Assembly (NCBI GenBank): GCA_902800345.1
Contig: CADCDO010000040.1
Location: 29,060-93,059 of the forward strand
DNA length: 64,000 nucleotides
DNA from: Fibrobacter succinogenes
GTDB lineage: Bacteria; Fibrobacterota; Fibrobacteria; Fibrobacterales; Fibrobacteraceae
Reading direction: 5' to 3'
A program made the position numbers and the translations under genes. Below are positions 25,344 to 33,096 of this stretch, one piece after another. Every line of letters starts with the position of its first letter. The stretch's first letter is position 1. Below the pieces are notes generated by a model. That model saw only the letters and a list, made by a program, of their open reading frames with translations, searched no databases and was not told the origin of the DNA.

Positions 25344-25405
25344 TTTACCTCAACTTTTTCATTCAATTCAAAATTTAAATATAATATAAGCTTCGACTAA
25401 AATTT

Positions 25406-28400
25406 CTACACAATCGTGTTATCCAGGCAGAAGACTTCGGCGAGTTGCTTGTCGTCCATGTCGGCGAGCCATGTTTCGCCGGCGTTCACGGTCAAGTTGG
25501 CGATGGCTTTTTTCGTTTCGAGGAGAGAGTTGATTTTCTCTTCGAAGGTGCCTTTGGTGATAAAGCGGTGGACTTGGACGTTGCGCTTTTGGCCGATACG
25601 GAAAGCTCGGTCGGTGGCTTGGGCTTCGATGGCGGGGTTCCACCACAAATCATAATGGATGACTTGCGAGGCGGCGACGAGGTTGAGGCCGGTGCCTCCA
25701 GCTTTGAGCGAGAGAATGAGCACTTTGCAGTCCGGGTTTTCTTGGAAATCCTGGATCATTTCGGAGCGCTGCGTTTGTGTGCAACCGCCGTGGTAGAAAT
25801 GCGTGCGGAGGCCGAGTTCCTCTTCGATGGTGGATTTCAGCAGGTGGCCCATTTCGGCGAATTGCGTGAAGATGAGCGTTTTTTCGCCTTGCTCTTGAAT
25901 GGATGTGAGGAGGTCCAGGAGCATTTGCATCTTGCCGGATTCGAGCTTGCTGGAATTCTTGGGCATCACTGCGATGGAAGCGTTGTCCAAGACTTCACTG
26001 GATGGGGCTTCGCCCCTCCCTTTGGGCTCGGTCATGCCCAAGCCTGCTTGGTCGCGACACTCGCCTTTAAGGTAGTCTTCCTCCCGATGGTCGTCAGGAT
26101 GACGTTGGGACGGGGCGTCCGCGACGCTTTCTGTAGGGACTGCCGCGGCGTCTTGTGCTGAGGTTGCGGCGAGACCTTTCAGGAATGTGGCGGGGTGGTT
26201 GCAGATTTGCTTTAACGCCAAAATCATCTGCAAGATGATGCCTTTGCGTTTGAATAGGGCGTGTGCGTCGTTGGCCTTTTCGCTCAGTTGTTGTTCTTCT
26301 TCGAGCTGGGCGAGGAAGTGGTCGAGGGTGCGTTTGTAAAGGGCGGCTTGCGAGCGGGTGAGTTCGGCGTATTCGTCCTGGATAATCTTGTCGGGTAAGT
26401 CGCTGATGATGCTCTTGTCGGTTTTGAGGCGGCGCAGCATGAACGGAGCCGTAATTTTGCGGAATGTTTCGGCGACGACTTGGTTGCCGTTCTTTTGAAT
26501 GGGTGTTTCGAACTTTTCGCGGAATTCGCTTGCGCTGGGGAAGAATCCGCGGTTCGCAAAATCCATGATGGTCCAGAATTCCATGAGGCGGTTCTCGACG
26601 GGAGTGCCGCTCATTGCGATTTTCATCGGAGCGCGCATGCGGCGGAGCAATTTACTCTGTTCGCTGTCGGCATTCTTGATGTTTTGCGCTTCGTCGATGA
26701 TAATCGTTTGCCATTCGTGTTTGTCGAGTTCGGCGAAGTCCTTGCGGAACGTGGCATATGTTGTGAGCAATACGTCGGCGTTGAATTTTTCGAGGTCGCG
26801 GCGACCGCCGTGATATGCGAAGAATGTGAGGTCCGGTGCGAACTTCTTGATTTCGACTTGCCAGTTGCAAAGGAGGCCGGCAGGCATCACGACGATTGCT
26901 TTTTTCTCTGCGAATTTGCCTTCCTGCTTCATCTTGAGGAGAAACGTGATGACTTGTAGCGTCTTGCCGAGGCCCATGTCGTCGGCGAGAATGCAACCGA
27001 AACCGATCTCCAGATTTTTGTACATCCAGGAGTAGCCGCGAATTTGGTAGGGGCGGAGTGTCGCATTCAAATTCTCGGGCAACGGAATGTCCGTTTCGGC
27101 ACGCCAGGCGTCGAACTGTTGTTTGAAATCGCTCGCCATTTCGACGGGAATGTTGTCGCATTCGCCGGTGAAGCACGCTTGCACGAGCTTGGCTTGCGTG
27201 ATTTCTGGAACGGAATCTTCTTCGAGAATTTCGTCTGCGGAAGTCGCGCTGTTTCCGGCGGAGTTCTCGGCGGTGGTACCCACGGCATTTCCTGCGGTAT
27301 TTTCAGCAACCTTTTTGCCTTTGCCGTTTTTCGAGGACTCGCCAGATTTACCTTCAATTTTATCGCGGATGGATTGCAAATCTTTTTCGGTAATTTGCAC
27401 GTAACTGGACTTGTATTTTAAAAGTCCGTCCGCTTGCTCGGCGAGTTCCAAGAATTCCTTTGCCGAAATGTTTTCGTCACCGATGGCGATTTCCCAATCG
27501 AAATCGAGCAAGTCTCCGGCAGTAAATGCTCCAAAGCTCATGCTGCCTTGCAAACGCATTTTGGGCTTTGGCTTGCCGATGTTCAACAAGCTCTTCGGAA
27601 TTTCTGTCTGGATGCCGAACAGTTGAAGCTTTTTAAGGCAACCCTGCAAAAAGTCGAGGAGTTCTGCGCCACGCATCAAAATCGGTTCGCTCGCACGGCG
27701 TTCCAAATAGGCGTCAAGCGGCTTGAATCCATCGGCAATGCCGTTCAGAACGCTCATGATCGAGAGCAGGCGCGAATCGTTGTTTTCAAATAATTCCGAA
27801 AGCGGCGTGCGTTTCGCGACATTTAGCAGTCCCGCGGCATTCCCGGCAACGCTCGTCATATTTTCGCCTGCATTCCCAGCAACGCTCTTCCCGGCAACGC
27901 TCGTTGCGGTCCCATCTTCATCGAGTACAAAAACATCCAGCGCTACATCTTCGTCCATTTCACTACAGACAAAGAGAATCTGCGTGCGGCAACCGAGGCA
28001 AGAATACACCGATAGCCATTGCTGGATTTTCCCCGGAATGGCGTGCGCGTTGTTTGCAAGTTTTCCCGAAACGCTATCGAAAAAGAACGAGAGCAAATTG
28101 CCGTGATTCGTCTTGAGAGGCGTCTTGTACTTGCGCGCGAATTTCAGGAGCTGCGAGATGAACAGCGAAAGAATGTGCTCGGCGGGTTCTGCAATTTCAA
28201 AGAACGATTCGTCCTTACTTGTCCATGCGAGTTCTCGCGGGGCGGTGACTTCGAGGTCGGCGACAATGTACAGAATCTCGGGGAGCATCTCGGCAGGGAG
28301 CCAGCGCATTTGCGCCACGTCTTTTCCGATCCAGAAAACTTGCGGATAAATCGCTCCGGTGCGTACAAGGTAAAATGCCACTTGCAACATCAAGTGCAAG

Positions 28401-29800
28401 TAGCGCACGGAATAGTGGTGCCACGAAAAATTGCCGGCGCTGAGGCAGCAAAGTGCGCCCATCACGTTTGTGACGGTGAGGTTGCTGTTGATGATTTTGC
28501 CGGCCATGGACTGTTCGAAATTCCAATGCCATCCGGGCTTGTGGAACAGTCTCAGTTGTTCATTTTCCATCAGGAACGTCTTCGCGTTGTTGACGCGGAA
28601 ATGTTCCGAGAAAACGTCGAAGTTCTCGAAGTCGCAAAAGAATTTATGGCATGCTTGGAGTTCGTCTGTAAAGCTCTTGCGGAAGTTTCCGGCGGGGCAG
28701 AACTTCGGGAAGTTTTGCAACATCGCGGGCAGAATATGCGAGTAGTCTTTCCAACTCTTGAAATCGAATGTCGGCAGTTGCTTGGGCGGGATGCTGTTTA
28801 GCGATTCGCGTCCCGAGCCTTTGTAGCCACCGAATAAACTAGCGCTTGCGTCTTCGGCATAGGTGAGTTCGGCGGCGTTTTGTTCTTCACGTTCCGCGCG
28901 TTCGACATGTTCGGCTCGGTTCCCATTACCATCCCCAGCAACGCTCCCATTACTTTCTGCGACTTTCCCGGCGGCATTTCCTATAGCAGAAGCGATCCCC
29001 GCACTTTCTCCGGTACTTTTCCCATTACCATCCCCGGCAACGCTCCCATTACTTTCTGCGACTTTCCCGGCGGCATTTCCTATAGCAGAAGCGATCCCCG
29101 CACTTTCTCCGGTACTTTTCCCATTGCCACCCCCGGCACTGTTCGCAATAGCATCCCCGGCGGCGTTCGCATTTCCCGAGACTCCCGCAGCGTTTCCGGC
29201 ATCTTTCTCGGCACCCGTACCCACAAGCCTCGTCGCCTTGCTGAACGACCTCACGAGATTAGCTTCGGCGGGCGCTTCCATCTCCATCGCATCCGGTTTG
29301 AAGTCCTTGATAAATTCCAGGTCGAGCCCGTGAATCTTGAAAAGAACGTTCGGCTCCTTGTCCGCCTGTTCCGCAATTTTCAAGAACGTTGCAACCAAGT
29401 ATTTGCACGGGCGTTCGTCGCGACAGTCGCAGCCCATGTTGACTTTCGCCGGGTCGTCAAAAAGCTGGAGCCCGCTTTTACTCATCAAGAGTTCGAGCGA
29501 CGGGCTCAATGCCTTGTTGTTTAAGGCCAAAAGTTCCGCAGGCTGCTGCTTCAAAAAGCTCACGAATATTTCGGAAGATTCTTTTGAAAATTTCGGGAAG
29601 ACGATGTAATTGTTGTGCAGCCCGCCATTCGGGCCTTTCACCACGGAAATCACGCGGTTATCGACAATATCGACGCTTGTCACCTGGCCACGTGCGGCGA
29701 ATTTGAGCCCCTGCAAAATAGCCTGCTCGCTTGCCGTCGCAAGAATCGAGCAAAGCCACTTGTTTGCCCACCAAGTCTTACCATAACTTCCAAAATCCAT
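25406..29800 (-). CDS. SNF2-family helicase with SWIM-like zinc finger and expanded low-complexity inserts
   Basis: A 1,464-residue Swi2/Snf2 ATPase. The N-terminus (FGSYGKTWWANKWLCSIL) is typical of bacterial SWIM-SNF2 proteins. The SWIM motif near residues 118-131 reads GCDCRDERPCKYLVA, with Tyr where His is usual. The ATPase core is intact: ILADDMGLGKTLQVITF (Walker A, near residue 937), IIIDEAQNIKN (DEAQ box), MSGTPVENRLMEFW, LIFTQFAEMG, LSLKAGGTGLNLVAAS and ATDRAFRIGQKRNVQ (motif VI). Gly/Ala/Ser/Asn-rich inserts lie at about 196-300, 635-660, 823-860 and 1213-1283; the last contains an intergenic-type palindromic repeat read in frame. These make the protein several hundred residues longer than usual. 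ATG 29800 is preceded by TATATT with seven bases between, so it may be leaderless. Role is probably nucleic-acid remodelling. Confidence 0.92.
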   Translation of the reverse strand: MDFGSYGKTWWANKWLCSILATASEQAILQGLKFAARGQVTSVDIVDNRVISVVKGPNGGLHNNYIVFPKFSKESSEIFVSFLKQQPAELLALNNKALSPSLELLMSKSGLQLFDDPAKVNMGCDCRDERPCKYLVATFLKIAEQADKEPNVLFKIHGLDLEFIKDFKPDAMEMEAPAEANLVRSFSKATRLVGTGAEKDAGNAAGVSGNANAAGDAIANSAGGGNGKSTGESAGIASAIGNAAGKVAESNGSVAGDGNGKSTGESAGIASAIGNAAGKVAESNGSVAGDGNGNRAEHVERAEREEQNAAELTYAEDASASLFGGYKGSGRESLNSIPPKQLPTFDFKSWKDYSHILPAMLQNFPKFCPAGNFRKSFTDELQACHKFFCDFENFDVFSEHFRVNNAKTFLMENEQLRLFHKPGWHWNFEQSMAGKIINSNLTVTNVMGALCCLSAGNFSWHHYSVRYLHLMLQVAFYLVRTGAIYPQVFWIGKDVAQMRWLPAEMLPEILYIVADLEVTAPRELAWTSKDESFFEIAEPAEHILSLFISQLLKFARKYKTPLKTNHGNLLSFFFDSVSGKLANNAHAIPGKIQQWLSVYSCLGCRTQILFVCSEMDEDVALDVFVLDEDGTATSVAGKSVAGNAGENMTSVAGNAAGLLNVAKRTPLSELFENNDSRLLSIMSVLNGIADGFKPLDAYLERRASEPILMRGAELLDFLQGCLKKLQLFGIQTEIPKSLLNIGKPKPKMRLQGSMSFGAFTAGDLLDFDWEIAIGDENISAKEFLELAEQADGLLKYKSSYVQITEKDLQSIRDKIEGKSGESSKNGKGKKVAENTAGNAVGTTAENSAGNSATSADEILEEDSVPEITQAKLVQACFTGECDNIPVEMASDFKQQFDAWRAETDIPLPENLNATLRPYQIRGYSWMYKNLEIGFGCILADDMGLGKTLQVITFLLKMKQEGKFAEKKAIVVMPAGLLCNWQVEIKKFAPDLTFFAYHGGRRDLEKFNADVLLTTYATFRKDFAELDKHEWQTIIIDEAQNIKNADSEQSKLLRRMRAPMKIAMSGTPVENRLMEFWTIMDFANRGFFPSASEFREKFETPIQKNGNQVVAETFRKITAPFMLRRLKTDKSIISDLPDKIIQDEYAELTRSQAALYKRTLDHFLAQLEEEQQLSEKANDAHALFKRKGIILQMILALKQICNHPATFLKGLAATSAQDAAAVPTESVADAPSQRHPDDHREEDYLKGECRDQAGLGMTEPKGRGEAPSSEVLDNASIAVMPKNSSKLESGKMQMLLDLLTSIQEQGEKTLIFTQFAEMGHLLKSTIEEELGLRTHFYHGGCTQTQRSEMIQDFQENPDCKVLILSLKAGGTGLNLVAASQVIHYDLWWNPAIEAQATDRAFRIGQKRNVQVHRFITKGTFEEKINSLLETKKAIANLTVNAGETWLADMDDKQLAEVFCLDNTIV
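26000..26112 (-). repeat. Intergenic-type palindromic repeat translated within the SNF2 gene
   Basis: On the minus strand this segment starts CGTCATCCTGACGACCATCG and continues GGAGGAAGACTACC, then ends with GGGAGGGGCGAAGCCCCATC. It matches the GTCATYCTGA...GAAGRATCC family found between genes at 36814, 37721, 56949, 61351 and 61411. It is in frame and encodes PDDHREEDYLKGECRDQAG. Confidence 0.7.
28922..29140 (-). repeat. 99-bp tandem repeat in the SNF2 gene
   Basis: Two full copies start at 28922 and 29021, with a partial third from 29120. Each encodes the 33-residue unit GKSTGESAGIASAIGNAAGK plus VAESNGSVAGDGN. The first two copies are nearly identical, indicating a recent duplication; neighbouring Gly/Asn/Ala-rich DNA is an older version of the same repeat. 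Confidence 0.92.
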
Positions 29801-29807
29801 GAGCGCA

Positions 29808-29813
29808 AATATA
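29808..29813 (-). promoter_or_regulatory. -10 box TATATT seven bases before the SNF2 start codon
   Basis: Minus-strand TATATT, then TGCGCTC, then ATG. No ribosome-binding site fits in between; the transcript probably begins at or next to the start codon. Confidence 0.5.
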
Positions 29814-29947
29814 GTAAAAAGTGCTCAAATGAACAAATGAAACGGCCGCAAGTTGGACCCAGTCTTTTGCTACTTTCGTTTTTTTAGGCTTTTTTTTTCG
29901 CTTAGAACGTATTGTCTGTCTCCTTGATTTATTTGTATTATTGCTGT

Positions 29948-30379
29948 ATGAAGTTTTTTTTCCCGTTGTTTGCTTTGCTCTTGACAGGCTGCGTACTGCC
30001 GAGTCACATTATACGCGTCAACGAATCTTTACCTAAAGATGCCCCCATCGAACAGCAATCGGTTGTTGCTTATAGATACGCGACTTCGGATTCGTGCTTG
30101 GAAAAAGACTGCGGTAACGATATACGTGTAATAAATCCTCCTACAATCCGTTATGATGGAACGCGGCGTCAGATCGAAATTAATCGAATGGGAGGATTTC
30201 CGTGCGACCCCAAGTTGCCTGATGGTCCTCAATCCGTCATTTGGTATAAGGACAACATTCCGTATAAAACTTTAAAGATGTTCTGTGACGATGCTTCGCA
30301 AAAGTTCAAGGCTGTTCTTTACGAAGGCGAAAAACAAGTTCGTGAAATCCAGGTAGAAGGTGTGATTATTGATTTATGA
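29948..30379 (+). CDS. Small lipoprotein, first of a related pair
   Basis: A 143-residue lipoprotein starting at ATG 29948: MKFFFPLFALLLTGC with lipobox LLTGC and Cys15. An upstream in-frame start at 29912 would place a Cys/Tyr-rich stretch before the signal peptide and overlap the promoter, so I reject it. TTGTCT-N18-TATTAT (29912-29941) lies just before the ATG with six bases between, suggesting a leaderless mRNA. The mature domain is unknown; its segment VIWYKDNIPYKTLKM resembles IVFYRNGVPYQTVNI in the next gene, so the two are probably paralogues. The stop overlaps the next ATG. Confidence 0.78.
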   Translation: MKFFFPLFALLLTGCVLPSHIIRVNESLPKDAPIEQQSVVAYRYATSDSCLEKDCGNDIRVINPPTIRYDGTRRQIEINRMGGFPCDPKLPDGPQSVIWYKDNIPYKTLKMFCDDASQKFKAVLYEGEKQVREIQVEGVIIDL

Positions 30380-30984
30380 TGAAATTTTTATGGTTCATTT
30401 TGATGATGGCACTTGTTGCCTGCGCACCGATGCGGGACTTTGATGCAGAATTAGATCGTGATCTTATTCATATCGAAAATTCGAGTGCCGTTCGTGTTCG
30501 TGGTGACCTTCCAGATGATATTTTGTTTGAAGAATTTCAAGCGGTCGTCTATCGCAGCGATTCTGTTAAAAATCGTATTCCTTATAAATTAAATATAGGT
30601 TTTGGAAGGGAAAATGTCGTTACTCCTGGATTCAAAGTTTTTGATATTGCCTTTGACGAAAATGATCAAGCCAACGAAATCGTTTTTTACAGGAATGGCG
30701 TTCCTTACCAAACTGTAAATATCGAATATGCAACGAAGGGTGGATATGTTCTTGGAGTTAAAGCTTTTTTGAATAAAGAAAAAGAACTGTGTGTCGCCAA
30801 TCATTCAAATTATAATTCTAGCGAAAGATGGAACATCCACCTTCCTGGATCGCATCCTGGTTTTTTGTTTTACTATCCAGTATATGCGAGCGATCCTGAT
30901 TGTAAAAAAGTTCGCGATGAACATTCTGGCATCTATTTGCAACACCATTATAGCGATGTTATTCATGAAAAATACAACAAGTAA
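30376..30984 (+). CDS. Lipoprotein paralogous to its upstream neighbour
   Basis: A 202-residue lipoprotein, signal MMKFLWFILMMALVAC with Cys16. The start overlaps the previous stop (ATGATG, so 30376 or 30379 may be used). The middle has VRVRGDLPDDILFEEFQAVV and GFKVFDIAFDENDQANEIVF; the element IVFYRNGVPYQTV is shared with the upstream lipoprotein. The C-terminal part (about 125-202), rich in aromatic residues and His, is extra. Base composition is more AT-rich than in surrounding metabolic genes. No family recognised. A strong terminator follows. Confidence 0.76.
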   Translation: MMKFLWFILMMALVACAPMRDFDAELDRDLIHIENSSAVRVRGDLPDDILFEEFQAVVYRSDSVKNRIPYKLNIGFGRENVVTPGFKVFDIAFDENDQANEIVFYRNGVPYQTVNIEYATKGGYVLGVKAFLNKEKELCVANHSNYNSSERWNIHLPGSHPGFLFYYPVYASDPDCKKVRDEHSGIYLQHHYSDVIHEKYNK

Positions 30985-31006
30985 TCTTTTGAACTGCAAA
31001 AAAACG

Positions 31007-31040
31007 AAACGGCTGTAGTAAGCCGTTTGCTTGTTTTTTT
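31007..31040 (+). terminator. Rho-independent terminator
   Basis: Perfect 8-bp stem AAACGGCT (31007-31014) with AGCCGTTT (31021-31028), 6-nt loop, then GCTTG and seven T. It ends the lipoprotein pair. Confidence 0.9.
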
Positions 31041-31068
31041 ATATTTCTTTCCGGTTGTCTATTTTTCT

Positions 31069-33018
31069 TTGGGTACGATTATCAAACAGTTTCTTAAAAA
31101 TCCGTTTATATTAATTACGTTTGTGGCACTCTTGCTGCAAACGGCCATGCTTGTCTTGTTTTACGCCTTGCCGGATCCGCTAGGACTTTCGATGTCCGAA
31201 ATGTTTGCGGGCAAGACCATTTGGCAAATTTTCATGGCGTATGGCGCAATTCTCGTGATGTCTTCCATCTTCACGTTCTTGAAAAGCCCTCGGGCGCTTG
31301 CCGTTTTTTACGTCGTTTACTTTTTCTTCGCGATTGCCGATTACGAAATTTTCCGTTTCAACCATCAACGCCTTTCGTATTCGTTTATACGAACCTATTT
31401 CCATGTTTCAAATATTACGGATGCGACTACGGTTTCGACGCTCGGTGGCGATGGAGTAGGGACGGTTCTCTGGCTTGGGCTTGTGTTCCTGATTTTGGCA
31501 GGGGGCATTGCGTTTTGCATCACTTACTCGATGCGTCAAAAGCGCATGACGATGATGGATGTCGCCATTGCACAGAAGCCGAACAAGAAAATCGCAGTCA
31601 CGATGCTTTCATCTGGTGCAATCCTTTCGTTGATTCCCTTGCTTCTGTTCCTTGTGGGGGCCCGTGGCGTTATGACAGTTCCTATAATCAAAACGCAAAT
31701 CGACTGGCGCTTTACGCTCGGAAAATACACGCTGACGGCACCGGTTTTGCATATCGCCGGACTTGAAACTTTTGAATTTATGCGTGACGGTTACGCCATT
31801 ACCGATGAACTTATTCATGACTTGGACGCTTTCTTGCCAGCCGATTTCGCAGGTGCTCGCTCGGACAAAAATTATCCAGGATACCGTAATGCTTCGCAGC
31901 ATGAATACAAGGCAACTAAGCCGTACAACATCGTCTTTATATTCGGTGAATCCTACAAAGGCCGCGTGCTGAACAAAATGCTCGAAGGCGATACGTCGAT
32001 TGCGCCGAACTTGTGGAAAATGGCAAATGTGGGCGGACTTTGGTTCAAGAATGCGTTCAGCGGGAGCTACCCGACCGTTCGTGGCACGACCTCGACGTAT
32101 CTCGGTTTCCCGTCGCACCCGAACCGCGACGTTCCCGCGTTTTATGCTTCGAACCATTTCAAGGGCTTCCAGGAATATCTGACAAATTATCACCGTGCGT
32201 ACATGACCGTTTCAAATCCGGTTTTTGACCATACGTTGCCTTTCGTGGAACGCTTTTATGGCGACAACTGGCGCGTTATCGAAGACCCGAAAATTCCTGG
32301 AACGTCGGACAGCCTCGGGATGGACCTTGCAATCGAAATGCTCAAGACGATGCCAGCCGATAGCGCCTGGTTCCTTGCGGCAAATACGATTGCGACGCAC
32401 ATTCCGTTTTACGGTTACCCGGACAGCTATGCGCCAAAGCCAGAAGACGCAATGGTGCGTTTCAAGAACGCGCTCCGCTACACGGATGAGCAGATGGGAC
32501 GCTTTTTCGAGGCGCTCTACGCAAGGCCCGACTTTGACCGTACCGTTGTCGTGATTCTCGGGGACCACGATACTCCTGTCGATTCCATTGATTACAAAGT
32601 GCCGCAACCGCTTGGTGTTTCGGCTGCACAGATTTTCATGGGCATATTCTCTGCGGATACGAATCTTTTCAAGGGTCTTGAAATCCGTGAAGATGTGGCG
32701 TCTCAGCTGGATATCGGCCCTACGATTTTCGATTTGGCACAAGTCCGCGCCCCGAGTCATTTTTGGGGTTATGATTTGCTTTCCGAAAAACGCCCGGCAG
32801 AACAGCCTGCGCTATTTTACACGCAGAACGCCTACTACCTAGGCTTCCGCGATTCAGTGCTCACGGGCGGGCTCGAATCCGACGAAATCTATAAGGGCAA
32901 GGGCGAAACGTATGTGCCCGTTTCGGATTCCCTGTCGCTTTATTGGAAGTCGCGCGCCGTTGGGGCTAGTAAATTATTGCGTTCCCTCCTCCGCAACGAC
33001 AACATGCAGCCCAATTAG
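31069..33018 (+). CDS. LTA-synthase-family sulfatase / phosphoglycerol-transferase-like membrane protein
   Basis: About 649 residues. The N-terminal part holds about five membrane helices (for example ILITFVALLLQTAMLVLFYA and VFLILAGGIAFCITY). From residue about 275 the extracytoplasmic alkaline-phosphatase/sulfatase domain follows: YNIVFIFGESYKGRVLNKML (metal-binding Glu), APNLWKMANVGGLWFKNAFS, GSYPTVRGTTSTYLGFPSH, TIATHIPFYGYPDSYAP and VVVILGDHDTPVDS (metal-binding Asp/His). The layout fits lipoteichoic acid synthase and MdoB/OpgB enzymes that move phosphoglycerol or phosphoethanolamine onto envelope glycans. The start is uncertain: the frame opens at TTG 31027 inside the terminator; I prefer TTG 31069, downstream of a TATATT box at 31040-31045. 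Confidence 0.82.
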   Translation: MGTIIKQFLKNPFILITFVALLLQTAMLVLFYALPDPLGLSMSEMFAGKTIWQIFMAYGAILVMSSIFTFLKSPRALAVFYVVYFFFAIADYEIFRFNHQRLSYSFIRTYFHVSNITDATTVSTLGGDGVGTVLWLGLVFLILAGGIAFCITYSMRQKRMTMMDVAIAQKPNKKIAVTMLSSGAILSLIPLLLFLVGARGVMTVPIIKTQIDWRFTLGKYTLTAPVLHIAGLETFEFMRDGYAITDELIHDLDAFLPADFAGARSDKNYPGYRNASQHEYKATKPYNIVFIFGESYKGRVLNKMLEGDTSIAPNLWKMANVGGLWFKNAFSGSYPTVRGTTSTYLGFPSHPNRDVPAFYASNHFKGFQEYLTNYHRAYMTVSNPVFDHTLPFVERFYGDNWRVIEDPKIPGTSDSLGMDLAIEMLKTMPADSAWFLAANTIATHIPFYGYPDSYAPKPEDAMVRFKNALRYTDEQMGRFFEALYARPDFDRTVVVILGDHDTPVDSIDYKVPQPLGVSAAQIFMGIFSADTNLFKGLEIREDVASQLDIGPTIFDLAQVRAPSHFWGYDLLSEKRPAEQPALFYTQNAYYLGFRDSVLTGGLESDEIYKGKGETYVPVSDSLSLYWKSRAVGASKLLRSLLRNDNMQPN

Positions 33019-33083
33019 TCGCAGTTTTTTGCAGTTCGTCGGTTTTTGCCGACGGTTTCATTTATGGATTGTGGGGATATTTT

Positions 33084-33089
33084 TATATT
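33084..33089 (+). promoter_or_regulatory. -10 box TATATT seven bases before the exporter start codon
   Basis: TATATT, then TCCACAC, then ATG 33097. No ribosome-binding site is present, which suggests a leaderless transcript. Confidence 0.5.
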
Positions 33090-33096
33090 TCCACAC

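Noticed and set aside
31027..31068. Sulfatase start at TTG 31027
   Set aside because: This codon lies within the terminator hairpin of the preceding gene, so a later start is more likely.
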